From: Coprococcus eutactus
Lineage (GTDB): Bacteria > Bacillota > Clostridia > Lachnospirales > Lachnospiraceae
Direction of reading: 5' to 3'
Length of the DNA: 64,000 nucleotides
Assembly: GCF_025149915.1 (NCBI RefSeq)
Contig: NZ_CP102278.1
Coordinates: 1,410,001 to 1,474,000 of the forward strand
The stretch's first letter is position 1; every line of letters starts with the position of its first letter. The translations under genes and the position numbers were made by a program. Below are positions 1 through 8,691 of this stretch, in pieces. Under the pieces are notes generated by a model that did not search any database, was not told the DNA's origin, and saw nothing but the letters and a program-made list of their open reading frames with translations.

Positions 1-267
1 GATAAGGATACCATGGAAAGACTTGAGGTTCTTGAGAAGTCGAACGATGGGTTTTATATTGCCGGTGAGGATCTGAAGATGAGGGGGCCTGGTGACTTCT
101 TTGGCATAAGACAGAGCGGAGAGGTCATGTTTAAGATCGGAGATATCTATAACCATGCCGATATGCTGAAGGCGGCGCAGAAGATATATGAAGATCATGG
201 AGCTGAGATAGACAGGACAATTGAGGAAAAGGGAATCTATAATAGATATTTTCAGCCGGTTCTGTAG
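1..267 (+). CDS. recG: ATP-dependent DNA helicase RecG, C-terminal end (5' truncated by window)
   Basis: The reading frame is open from the first base and stops at 265-267, so this is the tail of a gene that begins outside the window. The last ~88 residues match the end of RecG, the helicase that reverses stalled replication forks and drives branch migration: a 'DGFYIAGEDLKMRGPGD' block followed by 'GIRQSG' is typical of the RecG C-terminal region, just past the helicase motifs. The helicase core cannot be inspected. The Met at 13 is internal, not the start. The cellulase gene follows after about 30 bases and rsmD-coaD comes next; recG-rsmD-coaD is a common Firmicutes order, here interrupted by the cellulase. 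Confidence 0.85.
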   Translation, partial: DKDTMERLEVLEKSNDGFYIAGEDLKMRGPGDFFGIRQSGEVMFKIGDIYNHADMLKAAQKIYEDHGAEIDRTIEEKGIYNRYFQPVL

Positions 268-297
268 CTGTTATATTATTTGAAAACGGGGGTAAAT

Positions 298-1965
298 ATG
301 AAGAATAAAAAGACTTTGATAATGGGGATAATAATCGGCGTTCTGGTCGTGGTCATAGGTGTGATGGGATATATGCTTATTAAAGGCAGAACGGATGGCA
401 GGGATAAGGACGGTCAGGATAGCACGCAGAATATATCAACTGATGTAACGGATAAGGATCTGGAACAGGATACATCGGATAAAGCTGCAGATATGACCTC
501 AGCAGCGAAGAAAGGCGATGATGCGGACGGCAAAAACAGCGAAAAAAAGAGCGTTTCATTTTATGCCGAGATAGGTCATGACAGTACATGGGAAGCCTCT
601 GGTAAGATCTGTGCGACAGAGAATATCAATATATATAATAAGACCTCATCTGTGGTTTCGGGTTGGAAGCTTGATGTTATATATAAGGGTAAACCTGCTA
701 TAGAAGATATCTGGAATGGAGAAAAAAAGATAAACGAATATACAGTGTCGATAACACCAGCAGATTACAATCAGGATATACCTGCGGGAGGATCAGTAAA
801 TGTTGGTTACAATATAGCCTCAGATGATCTGACAGTGGTAGACTACATATTGTACATAGATGGAAAAGAATACCGAGGAAGTGAGAATTTATCTGCAGAT
901 ACGTCAGGTGCAACTTCAAACAGCGTGGATGCTGAGCCGAAGGATGGCAAGATGAACAAAGTGGAAACTACAGATAAAACAGATAAAACGTTGGATGTGA
1001 CCGGTGGTGTGGCAGAAAGCGATACAAAGAAAACAGCGGAGGACGGAACACCATTTGATAATCACGGACAACTGTCGGTGAAGGGAACTGATATAGTGGA
1101 TGAATCGGGCAGCAAATATCAGCTTAAAGGTGTGAGCACACATGGAATCACATGGTTTCCTGATTATGTGAATAAGGATGCATTTCAGTCGATAAGAGAT
1201 GACTGGGATGCCAATCTGGTACGTCTTGCCATGTACACGGATACAGGTGACAGCAACGGATACTGCAGTGGGGGCGACAAGGACAGTATCAGAGGTCTTG
1301 TTGATGCCGGAGTTACAGCTGCAACAGAGCTTGGAATGTATGTCATAATCGATTGGCATATATTAAATGACAACAATCCAAACAGCCATATAGATGATGC
1401 TAAGGAATTTTTTGATGATGTATCAGCAAAGTATTCCTCAAATCACAATGTGATATATGAGATCTGCAATGAGCCAAATGGAGGCACGTCCTGGTCAGAT
1501 ATCAAGAGCTATGCGGAGATAATAATTCCGGTGATAAGAAAGAATGACAAGAATGCTATAATAATAGTTGGTACTCCGAACTGGAGCCAGGATGTAGATA
1601 TCGTGTCAGAAGATCCGATAACTGGTTATGACAATATAATGTACGCTGTGCATTTCTATGCAGCAACCCACAAGGATGATCTGAGAAATAAGGTAAAGAC
1701 GGCCATCTCAAACGGACTTCCGGTGTTTGTCAGTGAATTCAGTCTGTGTGATGCCTCGGGAAATGGCGGCATAGATTATGACTCATCTGATGTGTGGTTT
1801 GATCTGATAAATGACAATAATTTGAGCTATGCATCTTGGAGCTTGTGCAACAAGAACGAGACATCAGCTCTCATAAAACCGGATTCCACAGCGACATCGA
1901 CTATAACTATCGATGATCTGTCGGACACGGGTAAATATGTTAGAGACAAGATACTCGGCAACTAA
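298..1965 (+). CDS. Membrane-anchored GH5 endoglucanase with CBM-like domain
   Basis: 555 aa. An extracellular beta-1,4-glucanase held to the membrane. Order seen: a short basic N-terminus and a hydrophobic segment at about residues 6-28 (uncleaved anchor or signal peptide); an Asp/Lys/Thr-rich linker to ~85; a beta-rich domain at ~88-200 resembling a family 2 cellulose-binding module; a second linker; and a GH5 catalytic domain at ~258-555. In the catalytic domain 'YEICNEPNG' carries the acid/base Glu (residue 392) and 'VFVSEFSLCD' the nucleophile Glu (residue 480), with the LKGVSTHG motif near its start; this pattern fits subfamily GH5_2. I start at ATG 298, preceded by a GGGGG ribosome site, not at TTG 280. 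It sits between recG and rsmD, which are usually adjacent, so it is probably an insertion into a housekeeping block. Its cello-oligosaccharide products could feed the GH94 enzyme at 17.6 kb. Confidence 0.85.
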   Translation: MKNKKTLIMGIIIGVLVVVIGVMGYMLIKGRTDGRDKDGQDSTQNISTDVTDKDLEQDTSDKAADMTSAAKKGDDADGKNSEKKSVSFYAEIGHDSTWEASGKICATENINIYNKTSSVVSGWKLDVIYKGKPAIEDIWNGEKKINEYTVSITPADYNQDIPAGGSVNVGYNIASDDLTVVDYILYIDGKEYRGSENLSADTSGATSNSVDAEPKDGKMNKVETTDKTDKTLDVTGGVAESDTKKTAEDGTPFDNHGQLSVKGTDIVDESGSKYQLKGVSTHGITWFPDYVNKDAFQSIRDDWDANLVRLAMYTDTGDSNGYCSGGDKDSIRGLVDAGVTAATELGMYVIIDWHILNDNNPNSHIDDAKEFFDDVSAKYSSNHNVIYEICNEPNGGTSWSDIKSYAEIIIPVIRKNDKNAIIIVGTPNWSQDVDIVSEDPITGYDNIMYAVHFYAATHKDDLRNKVKTAISNGLPVFVSEFSLCDASGNGGIDYDSSDVWFDLINDNNLSYASWSLCNKNETSALIKPDSTATSTITIDDLSDTGKYVRDKILGN

Positions 1966-1976
1966 TCGCATCGGAC

Positions 1977-2005
1977 TTGTATTTTATAATATATCGTGTT
2001 ATAAA
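1977..2005 (+). promoter_or_regulatory. Candidate sigma-A promoter for rsmD-coaD
   Basis: TTGTAT (1977-1982), a 17-base spacer and TATAAA (2000-2005) lie between the cellulase stop and rsmD. Spacing is ideal and both boxes match four or more of six consensus bases. Sequence-only call. Confidence 0.5.
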
Positions 2006-2060
2006 AATGTCTGTAAATTTATAGAGACTGCAGAACACTGTGGTCGGTTAGGAGAAAATG

Positions 2061-2627
2061 ATGAGAGTTATAGCGGGCCGTGCACGCAGTTTGAAACTGG
2101 TTACTGTGGATTCTATGGATACAAGACCTACAACTGACAGGATAAAGGAAACTTTGTTCAATGTCCTTTCACCAGATATACCGGGATGCAGCTTTCTTGA
2201 TCTGTTTAGCGGAAGTGGGGCGATAGGCATAGAGGCACTCAGCAGAGGTGCGAAGAGAGCTGTGTTTGTGGAAAATGGCAGAAAAGCTCTTGAGTGTATA
2301 AACAAAAATCTGGATTTCACAAAGCTGCGTGATGGAGCACAGGTGTTGAGCACAGATGCCGTCAGTGCAGTGAATACGCTGGAAAGACAAAAAGATGTAT
2401 TTGATATCATATTCATGGATCCCCCCTATGGAAGATCGCTTGAGCGGGATGTTCTCATGAGATTGTCGGGATCAGATATAGTGTCGGATGATACCATAAT
2501 AGTTGTGGAATCTGATCTTGATACGGAGTTTGATTATCTGAATGACATAGGATTTGAGATATATAAGATAAAGAAATACAAGACAAATAAACATACATTT
2601 ATTTACAGGAGACTGGAAGATGAGTAG
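2061..2627 (+). CDS. rsmD: 16S rRNA (guanine(966)-N2)-methyltransferase RsmD
   Basis: 188 aa, the usual RsmD length. SAM-dependent methylation of G966 of 16S rRNA during 30S assembly. A Rossmann-fold SAM-binding block is seen ('[20 protein letters not shown]', about residues 48-68) and a catalytic 'DPPYG' motif of N6/N2 amino-methyltransferases at ~122. The N-terminal '[11 protein letters not shown]' is characteristic. Two ATGs are adjacent (2058, 2061); AGGAGA at 2049-2054 is better spaced for 2061. The end overlaps coaD by 8 bases, so the two are translationally coupled, the classic rsmD-coaD pair. Confidence 0.93.
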   Translation: MRVIAGRARSLKLVTVDSMDTRPTTDRIKETLFNVLSPDIPGCSFLDLFSGSGAIGIEALSRGAKRAVFVENGRKALECINKNLDFTKLRDGAQVLSTDAVSAVNTLERQKDVFDIIFMDPPYGRSLERDVLMRLSGSDIVSDDTIIVVESDLDTEFDYLNDIGFEIYKIKKYKTNKHTFIYRRLEDE

Positions 2628-3108
2628 AGCTATATATCCGGGAAGCTTTGATCCCGTGACACTTGGACATTTGGATATAATAAAAAGGTCGGCGGAAATG
2701 TTCGACGAACTCACAGTTGGAGTGCTGAACAATACTGCAAAAACACCATTGTTTTCTTTAGACGAACGTGTTAATATGTTAAAGAATGTAGTTTCGGATA
2801 TACCTAATGTTAAAGTTGTTGGATTTGGAGGCCTTCTAGTAGACTATGCTAGACAGAATGATATCAAGGTCATTGTCAGAGGTCTCAGGGCTGTCACAGA
2901 TTTTGAGTACGAGTTGCAGATAGCCCAGAGTAACAGAAAGGTTGCACCAGACATAGATACAGTTTTTCTGACAACGAATATACAGTATTCGTATCTCAGT
3001 TCGAGTATTGTTAAGGAGTATGCAAGTTTTGGTGTTGACGTAAAAGATTTTGTTCCGGAACCGATACAGGATATTCTTAAAGAGAGATTTGCGGATATTC
3101 GAGTGTAA
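2620..3108 (+). CDS. coaD: Phosphopantetheine adenylyltransferase CoaD
   Basis: 162 aa, normal length. Transfers AMP from ATP to 4'-phosphopantetheine to make dephospho-CoA, the fourth step of coenzyme A synthesis. The nucleotidyltransferase signature is clear: '[12 protein letters not shown]' at residues 5-16 with the TxGH motif, the Arg-rich '[13 protein letters not shown]' at ~87, and 'SSSIVKE' near residue 128. ATG 2620 lies inside the rsmD 3' end. Confidence 0.96.
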   Translation: MSRAIYPGSFDPVTLGHLDIIKRSAEMFDELTVGVLNNTAKTPLFSLDERVNMLKNVVSDIPNVKVVGFGGLLVDYARQNDIKVIVRGLRAVTDFEYELQIAQSNRKVAPDIDTVFLTTNIQYSYLSSSIVKEYASFGVDVKDFVPEPIQDILKERFADIRV

Positions 3109-3138
3109 TTTGCGATAGATAATTAGGAGGAGAATAAC

Positions 3139-3873
3139 ATGGCAAGAAAAGGTATTGAAGAGATGATTAGTGAGATAGAGATATTTATTGACAATTGCAA
3201 GTTCCAGCCGTTGTCTTCCAGTAAGATCATTGTGCCAAGAGAGGATCTGATGCAGATGGTTAGTGAACTCAAGCTCAAGATACCAAATGAGATAGAGAGA
3301 TGTAAGAAGATCATGAGAAACAAGGAAGCTATATTGGCGGATGCCAGAGCTAGGGCGGATTCTATAATCACAGAATCTGTCGCTGAGGCTAACAGACTTG
3401 TTGATCAGAGCCAGATCGTTGAGCAGGCTAATCTCCGCGCAAACGAGATTACAGATCTTGCAAGAAGCCAGGCTGAACAGATCGTCGCTGAGGCAAACGA
3501 AGAAGCTGATCAGGTGAGAACAGGTGCGATGTATTATTCAAAGGATAAGCTTGCAGAGATAAGCCAGTATATTGACGCAACACTTCAGGCTGAACGTGCA
3601 AACTATGAGAATCTTATAAAGTCACTCGAGGATAATTCAACTAGAGTTGCATCCAATATGGCTGAGCTTGACTCCAGCATTAATCAGATGAATGGAGTTA
3701 TAGAGCAGTCGGCTCAGGTTGATTCTGCATTTGACACCAAAGAAGATGAGTATAATGTCTATGGAAAGACAGAGTATACATCTAAAGAAGATGAGTATGA
3801 TGATGAGTACGACGAATATGATGACGATGACTATGATGACGAAGACGACGATGATGAGTATCTCGATGAATAA
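3139..3873 (+). CDS. Coiled-coil protein with long acidic C-terminal tail, function unknown
   Basis: 244 aa. ATG 3139 follows a strong TAGGAGGAG site. The N-terminal ~50 residues are mixed; residues ~50-190 are an almost continuous Ala/Glu/Lys/Arg/Gln-rich helix with heptad-like spacing ('ARARADSIITESVAEANRLV' and further), a long coiled coil of the kind seen in V-ATPase subunit H, DivIVA-like or cytoskeletal proteins. The last ~45 residues are nearly all Asp/Glu/Tyr and must be disordered and strongly negative. No membrane segment or catalytic motif. It follows coaD by 30 bases and probably shares its transcript. Proteins of this kind are often labelled 'ATPase', but no Walker motif is present. 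A structural or cell-envelope scaffold role is only a guess. Confidence 0.75.
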   Translation: MARKGIEEMISEIEIFIDNCKFQPLSSSKIIVPREDLMQMVSELKLKIPNEIERCKKIMRNKEAILADARARADSIITESVAEANRLVDQSQIVEQANLRANEITDLARSQAEQIVAEANEEADQVRTGAMYYSKDKLAEISQYIDATLQAERANYENLIKSLEDNSTRVASNMAELDSSINQMNGVIEQSAQVDSAFDTKEDEYNVYGKTEYTSKEDEYDDEYDEYDDDDYDDEDDDDEYLDE

Positions 3874-3889
3874 GTTGTTTGTGCCATGT

Positions 3890-4861
3890 CTACAGTATTA
3901 GAAATACAGTTATGCCACATAATATACCGTACATACATTTAGCGAATATATATTTTGTGAAAGACAGCCCTGATTTTTGTATAAGATCATAGCTTTGGAA
4001 CAAGGCGGATAAGCCTCCAAAGGCAGTGAGCGACAAAAACAGGGCTGTCTTTATTTTGAAAGATAGCGTGCTCTCGTCAAGTGTTTTGATGCCTGCAGAT
4101 ATCTCTAGAAAGGCTGTAGCTATATGAGCGGATGGACAGGGAAAGTAGTTGGTTATGATGCTTCCTAATATAGCGAAGATAACCATGTATATACCTATTA
4201 AAGTTATATTGTGAATAGCATTGTCAAGCAGATGCCGCTGACGGTCATCTGATGAGTCGGATGTTTCGGATATAATGTTTGTTTTAAAGTTCGCGTGTGA
4301 CTTCGATTCTACGTGTGCAGTGGCTGCAGTTTCAATGTTAATATTGAGTTGCCTGAGTATTGCCTGACTGCGCGGATGAGCATAGATGAAGTGTATGATG
4401 CGAGGTATAAGGAAGAACAGTGCGGTACATATGAACTGCGGTATGTATAGACATGCGAGAAGAGTATTGATTGATATATATTTGTATAAATAAGATGAGT
4501 ATAAGTATCCGTACAGGAACATTGGGCTCACATTGTTGCAGATGGGAAGCATTGTCTGGGCGGTATGACGACCTATCCTATCGTTCTTGTACAGAAATGA
4601 TATGGTGATGGTTCCGGTTGGAAATCCGCAGAACAAGCCTATGATAAGAGTCAGCATACATGCACAGTAGGCGGACATATGGTTTAGATCGGCGGAGTTC
4701 AGTATAACACTTGTGAGCAGCATAAAAGGAAGCAGGACAGGGACTATGGAGCTATACCATAGATAGATACCCTGACTGCAGCCTGAGGTTATTAAAGAAG
4801 CGTTCAGACATGCAAATATTACAATAGCTGTTATGATTATCATATAAAAAACATTCTTCAT
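3890..4861 (-). CDS. ylbJ: YlbJ-like polytopic membrane protein (sporulation / nucleoside-recognition family)
   Basis: 323 aa. Eight or more hydrophobic segments are visible, including one at the extreme N-terminus and one at the C-terminus. Motifs such as 'SSIVPVLLPFMLLTSVI' and 'GLFCGFPTGTITIS' and the Gly-rich loops match the nucleoside-recognition (Gate) family member YlbJ, needed for spore cortex formation in Bacillus subtilis under sigma-E. A hydrophilic, Ser/His/Asp-rich stretch (~170-205) separates the halves. It precedes tmcAL (ylbM); ylbJ and ylbM are also close together in Bacillus. Assignment is by family pattern; substrate unknown. Confidence 0.72.
   Translation of the reverse strand: MKNVFYMIIITAIVIFACLNASLITSGCSQGIYLWYSSIVPVLLPFMLLTSVILNSADLNHMSAYCACMLTLIIGLFCGFPTGTITISFLYKNDRIGRHTAQTMLPICNNVSPMFLYGYLYSSYLYKYISINTLLACLYIPQFICTALFFLIPRIIHFIYAHPRSQAILRQLNINIETAATAHVESKSHANFKTNIISETSDSSDDRQRHLLDNAIHNITLIGIYMVIFAILGSIITNYFPCPSAHIATAFLEISAGIKTLDESTLSFKIKTALFLSLTAFGGLSALFQSYDLIQKSGLSFTKYIFAKCMYGILCGITVFLIL
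3960..4056 (+). terminator. Long inverted repeat inside the ylbJ 3' end; possible terminator for the convergent coaD transcript
   Basis: Arms AAAGACAGCCCTG (3960-3972) and CAGGGCTGTCTTT (4040-4052) are perfect complements, extended inward by TTTTTGT (3974-3980) pairing with ACAAAAA (4033-4039) across one bulged A. Read on the plus strand, the second arm runs into TTTATTTT. It lies wholly within the coding region of the minus-strand ylbJ gene, about 90 bases past the plus-strand gene stop. Confidence 0.5.
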
Positions 4862-4936
4862 ACGTGTAAGATATGCACACCGTAGTCTGAATATGAATTA
4901 ATGATAGTCAATTATTGTCAATTATAGCTTCGGGTG

Positions 4937-6241
4937 TCAATCGGTTATCACTGGTATGGTATGTTCGTATTCGTTCTTCAGTTTTGTTCCGTAGGCACTG
5001 TAGATGAGACTATTATATATGGCTGTCGACTTGATATCATAACCGAACATTGATTTTCCTACAGTGGACAGAACAGATGCAGCTTCTGGTGCTCTTGTTA
5101 TGACAGGAATATATGAATTCTTTTTAATCTGTTTTACGATGCCTCCGGCACGCGTATTTAGCCCGATAAGACGTAGATAGTATATCCATCCATTCGATTT
5201 ATAGGTATCATAATCCGTTTTCGTTAGTTGCATCACATAGTGTAGAAGAGCCCTCTGTATATGTGTCAGAGTGTAGTTCCTGGATTTGATAGTCTTTGCG
5301 GTATCCGAAAATGACATATCTGAGTCGATCTTTGACATTCTATTATACAGATCTCTATCCATGTCAACTATTTCGCTGAATGATGATATTGATGGAGAGA
5401 GGTCATATCTGCCGTAAAGAAGTCTCGCCGCGGCGAGGAGACTGGACAAGTGATCCTCAAATACCGGGAATGTTTTTCTGTAGTTTGTGTCAAGGATGCA
5501 GTAGCATTCTTTCGGAACATGGCGCTCAATAGTCTTTATGTCGGAATTTCTCAGAAGAGATCTGATTGCTGATGCTGAACATATGTCATGAACAGCTTCG
5601 TTGCTGTTGTAATCCGATATAATACGTTTTATTATGACCGGCTTGATTTTTGATTTGATTCTTTTGAGGGCGGCGAGATATTCTATGGCAAGTATGTTGT
5701 TGGGACTTGACATAACGCTGCTTATGTTGCTTTTAGAGACTGATGAGGAGCTGTTTGAGGGATTATTCCTGACGATATCTTTTTTCTGGAGATAGTCCTC
5801 GATTGCGGTAGCTCTGGCTGCGCCATATGTCATGCCTGATGCCACGGATCTTCTGATGCTGTCTGATACCTGTGGAGGTTCATTTTCCACGATATCGGCG
5901 ATCTGCGACAGAAGAACAAGGTCGTCTGTCTCTGCTCCGAACGATATAAAGTCTATGGCACCACTCATATCCATCATGGTGACGGCAGCGGTGGCATAAT
6001 CCCTTGCGCTTGATGTTGAGTAGACAAATGGTATCTCGAATATAACGTCCACACCGCACTTGATAGCGGCTTCAGCCCTTGTAAACTTGTCAGCGAGGGC
6101 AGGGATTCCTCTCTGTAGGAAATTGCCGCTCATAAAGCACACCACATGGTCGGCTTCAGTGAGTTTTTTTGCCTGTTCGATCTGGTATAGATGTCCTTTG
6201 TGAAATGGATTATATTCGCATACGATTCCAACCGTGCTCAT
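4937..6241 (-). CDS. tmcAL: tRNA(Met) cytidine acetate ligase TmcAL
   Basis: 434 aa. Uses acetate and ATP to acetylate the wobble cytidine of elongator tRNA-Met. The N-terminus 'VGIVCEYNPFHKGH' has the HxGH nucleotidyltransferase motif; 'CFMSGNFLQRGIPALADK' and 'DVIFEIPFVYSTSSA' are diagnostic of this family (formerly YlbM, DUF795). Length is near normal (~400); a Ser/Asn-rich insert of about 20 residues at ~160-180 ('NNPSNSSSSVSKSNISS') is unusual and looks like a flexible loop. The start ATG at 6241 has a GGAGG site just upstream and overlaps the stop of a possible upstream ORF by 4 bases. Confidence 0.92.
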   Translation of the reverse strand: MSTVGIVCEYNPFHKGHLYQIEQAKKLTEADHVVCFMSGNFLQRGIPALADKFTRAEAAIKCGVDVIFEIPFVYSTSSARDYATAAVTMMDMSGAIDFISFGAETDDLVLLSQIADIVENEPPQVSDSIRRSVASGMTYGAARATAIEDYLQKKDIVRNNPSNSSSSVSKSNISSVMSSPNNILAIEYLAALKRIKSKIKPVIIKRIISDYNSNEAVHDICSASAIRSLLRNSDIKTIERHVPKECYCILDTNYRKTFPVFEDHLSSLLAAARLLYGRYDLSPSISSFSEIVDMDRDLYNRMSKIDSDMSFSDTAKTIKSRNYTLTHIQRALLHYVMQLTKTDYDTYKSNGWIYYLRLIGLNTRAGGIVKQIKKNSYIPVITRAPEAASVLSTVGKSMFGYDIKSTAIYNSLIYSAYGTKLKNEYEHTIPVITD

Positions 6242-6513
6242 TTACGTCCTCCGTTTATAAATTTGATTGCTTTAATTCCTGACTGCTTCAATTTTTCTTT
6301 CAAGAATTCTTGACTGCTATTTTTAGTGCTAGATTTCTTTGCTTGAGTATAAATTTTATTGTATCTTAATAGTTCTAGCGTGTAAAGTGTGATATAATCA
6401 ATACAGTTTAAGCGATTATTATTATCTGAGATTTCTGGGAGTATTATTCTTTCCTGCGTGGTATCGTGTGATCGCAGGATCACCATATGATCACAATATC
6501 CCTGTAAGATCAA
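6238..6513 (-). CDS. Possible small hypothetical protein upstream of tmcAL
   Basis: 91 aa, unrecognised. It overlaps the tmcAL start as ATGA, the arrangement of a coupled gene pair, and has a basic Lys/Ser-rich C-terminal half. Against it: no clear ribosome site at ATG 6513, AT-rich composition, and no recognised motif. An inverted repeat (TGTGATC / GATCACA, 6467-6495) falls in its N-terminal part. It may be a real small gene or simply leader sequence of tmcAL. Confidence 0.3.
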   Translation of the reverse strand: MILQGYCDHMVILRSHDTTQERIILPEISDNNNRLNCIDYITLYTLELLRYNKIYTQAKKSSTKNSSQEFLKEKLKQSGIKAIKFINGGRK

Positions 6514-6694
6514 GAGAAAAAGAAATATGGTATTTGATATGTATCGAAAATGTATTGTATATATATTATATATGCATCATACATGTACCGAATATGTATG
6601 GTATAAAGTTATTGTGTGCTGATTGTAGTACCGCTGTGCGTATAAAAACGTGCATAAATAATGATAGGATGTGTATGTAACCGGGAATTAGTTG

Positions 6695-6723
6695 TTGACA
6701 AAACAGCAAATATTTAATAGTAT
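6695..6723 (+). promoter_or_regulatory. recA promoter
   Basis: TTGACA (6695-6700), 17-base spacer, TAGTAT (6718-6723). The -35 box is perfect. The ~180 bases before it (6514-6694) are AT-rich with nothing else recognisable. Confidence 0.6.
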
Positions 6724-6734
6724 AATAAAGTAAT

Positions 6735-6748
6735 CGAACATATGTTTA
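6735..6748 (+). promoter_or_regulatory. LexA (SOS) box in front of recA
   Basis: CGAACATATGTTTA matches the Gram-positive LexA box CGAACRNRYGTTYC at 13 of 14 positions. It lies just downstream of the -10 box and before the recA ribosome site, where LexA would block initiation. Confidence 0.7.
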
Positions 6749-6761
6749 GGAGGAACAGACT

Positions 6762-7826
6762 ATGGCAAGTAATTCAATCAATAGCGTCAACAAAGACGAT
6801 AAGAAAAAAGCTCTTGATGCAGCTATTGCACAGATAGAAAAACAGTATGGAAAAGGTTCAGTTATGAAGCTTGGGGATTCCAATGCAAACATGAATATAG
6901 ATGTCATTCCAACGGGGTCGCTCAGCCTTGATATTGCGCTTGGACTTGGTGGTATACCTAGGGGAAGGATAATAGAGGTGTTTGGTCCCGAATCAAGTGG
7001 TAAGACGACGGTTGCACTGCATATCGTTGCAGAGATACAGAAGAGAGGTGGCATAGCAGGCTTCATAGATGCTGAGCATGCCCTTGATCCTACATATGCC
7101 AAGAATATCGGAGTGGATATTGACAATTTGTACATATCACAGCCTGACTGCGGAGAGCAGGCTCTTGAGATAACTGAGACTATGGTTAGATCGGGGGCTG
7201 TAGATGTTGTTATTGTAGACTCTGTGGCAGCCCTTGTACCTAAGGCTGAGATAGATGGTGAGATGGGAGATTCCCACATGGGACTTCATGCAAGACTTAT
7301 GTCACAGGCTCTCAGAAAGCTCACAGCTGTTGTCAGCAAGACCAACTGTGTTGTTATATTTATCAACCAGCTCAGAGAGAAGGTTGGAGTTGTATTCGGC
7401 AATCCTGAGGTTACAACAGGTGGCCGTGCCCTTAAGTTCTATGCATCTGTCAGGCTTGATGTAAGACGTATCGATACCCTCAGACAGGGCGGCGAGATAG
7501 TTGGCAACAGGACTCGTGTCAAGATAGTGAAGAATAAGGTTGCACCCCCATTCAAAGAGGCAGAATTTGATATCGTGTTTGGTAAGGGTATCTCAAAGGT
7601 TGGAGATATACTTGATCTTGCCGTTGCAAATGATATCGTCGATAAGTCGGGCGCATGGTATGCGTATAACGGCAACAAGATAGGCCAGGGACGCGAGAAT
7701 GCCAAAATGTATCTTGAGAACAATGAGACAATATGCTCAGAGATTGAGCAGAAGGTCAGAGAGATACTTGGCGTTGCTGGTGATGGCGCAGGCACTACAG
7801 AGCCTGCTGAGAACGAAGAAGAGTAG
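6762..7826 (+). CDS. recA: Recombinase RecA
   Basis: 354 aa, normal length. ATP-dependent strand exchange protein and co-protease for LexA. Walker A 'GPESSGKTT' at about residue 74, the '[11 protein letters not shown]' ATP-cap region (Cys replaces the more common Thr/Asp), Walker B-like '[12 protein letters not shown]', 'NQLREKVGV' L2 region, and an acidic C-terminal tail ('PAENEEE'). Strong AGGAGGA site before ATG 6762. Followed 20 bases later by its modulator recX; SOS control is suggested by the box at 6735. Confidence 0.98.
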   Translation: MASNSINSVNKDDKKKALDAAIAQIEKQYGKGSVMKLGDSNANMNIDVIPTGSLSLDIALGLGGIPRGRIIEVFGPESSGKTTVALHIVAEIQKRGGIAGFIDAEHALDPTYAKNIGVDIDNLYISQPDCGEQALEITETMVRSGAVDVVIVDSVAALVPKAEIDGEMGDSHMGLHARLMSQALRKLTAVVSKTNCVVIFINQLREKVGVVFGNPEVTTGGRALKFYASVRLDVRRIDTLRQGGEIVGNRTRVKIVKNKVAPPFKEAEFDIVFGKGISKVGDILDLAVANDIVDKSGAWYAYNGNKIGQGRENAKMYLENNETICSEIEQKVREILGVAGDGAGTTEPAENEEE

Positions 7827-7845
7827 ATATTGGGAGATTGTGTAG

Positions 7846-8487
7846 ATGATAGTTACGGATATCAGAAGAATAGATGACAAGAGATATTGCCTGTATATAG
7901 ATTACGAGCCGTATGCATCCGTTTATTCTTCTGATATCAGGAGACTGCAGCTCCGTGTAGGTGAGGAAGTTGATGAGGTTTCCATTAAGGAATTTAGAAA
8001 AGAATATTTGTTTCGCAGAGCTCTCAATAAGGCTGTCAATTCCATAAAGTTTTCAGATAAATGCGAATATGACATCAGAAAGAAACTCAAAGATTTATAT
8101 TACGATGAGGAGATCATAGAGCACTCGGTTGAAAAACTGAAAACATATGGATATATAGATGATTATCGGTATGCGTGTGGTTATGTCCGAAAGAATATGC
8201 GAAAGAAAGGACGCAGGATCATTGAGTATGAGCTTGATGGAAAGCATATAGGACGAGATATTGTTGAACGAGCGTTAAATGATACCTATGAACAGGATGA
8301 GGCGGAGACAATACTTGCGATCATAAGGAAAAAATATTCATATACAGATCTGACAGACGGGAGAAATAAGGTGATGGCGTACCTGTACAGCAAGGGGTTC
8401 GATCACAGAAAGATAAATGAAAGTATACGGATTATACAGGAAGAGTGTCGAGAACAGAATCAAAAACAGAATCGGGAACAGAATTAA
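7846..8487 (+). CDS. recX: Regulatory protein RecX
   Basis: 213 aa. RecX binds RecA filaments and limits their growth. Three or more three-helix repeats typical of the family are seen: 'LFRRALNKAVNSIKFSDKC', 'KLKDLYYDEEIIEHSVEKLK' and 'GYIDDYRYACGYVRK' (the GYIDDxxYA motif). The last ~15 residues are a low-complexity Gln/Asn/Arg run that coincides with a short nucleotide repeat (see 8451-8522), so the true end of the folded protein is near residue 198. Same strand as recA, 19-base gap, almost certainly co-transcribed. Confidence 0.88.
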   Translation: MIVTDIRRIDDKRYCLYIDYEPYASVYSSDIRRLQLRVGEEVDEVSIKEFRKEYLFRRALNKAVNSIKFSDKCEYDIRKKLKDLYYDEEIIEHSVEKLKTYGYIDDYRYACGYVRKNMRKKGRRIIEYELDGKHIGRDIVERALNDTYEQDEAETILAIIRKKYSYTDLTDGRNKVMAYLYSKGFDHRKINESIRIIQEECREQNQKQNREQN

Positions 8488-8522
8488 AGAACAGAACCCA
8501 TAAAAATATCGGGAACAGAATT
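8451..8522 (+). repeat. Degenerate tandem repeat of an 'aacagaat' unit across the recX stop
   Basis: Five to six copies of (g)aacagaa(t/c) are spaced 10-25 bases apart from the last codons of recX into the intergenic region, two of them inside the longer repeat ATCGGGAACAGAATTA. The translated part gives the Gln/Asn-rich tail of RecX. Confidence 0.5.
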
Positions 8523-8691
8523 AGTGTAAATGGGACAATATAGGAAATAGTTTGCAAGCGAAAAACTTATTATACTATTGTCAAAAAAAGAACCTACAAT
8601 TGGACATAATTACTTGACATAATTAGTTAAAAATATTAAACTTAAATAGTTGTATTCTTGTACAATGAAAACTTAATAAGGAGGTGCTCCT

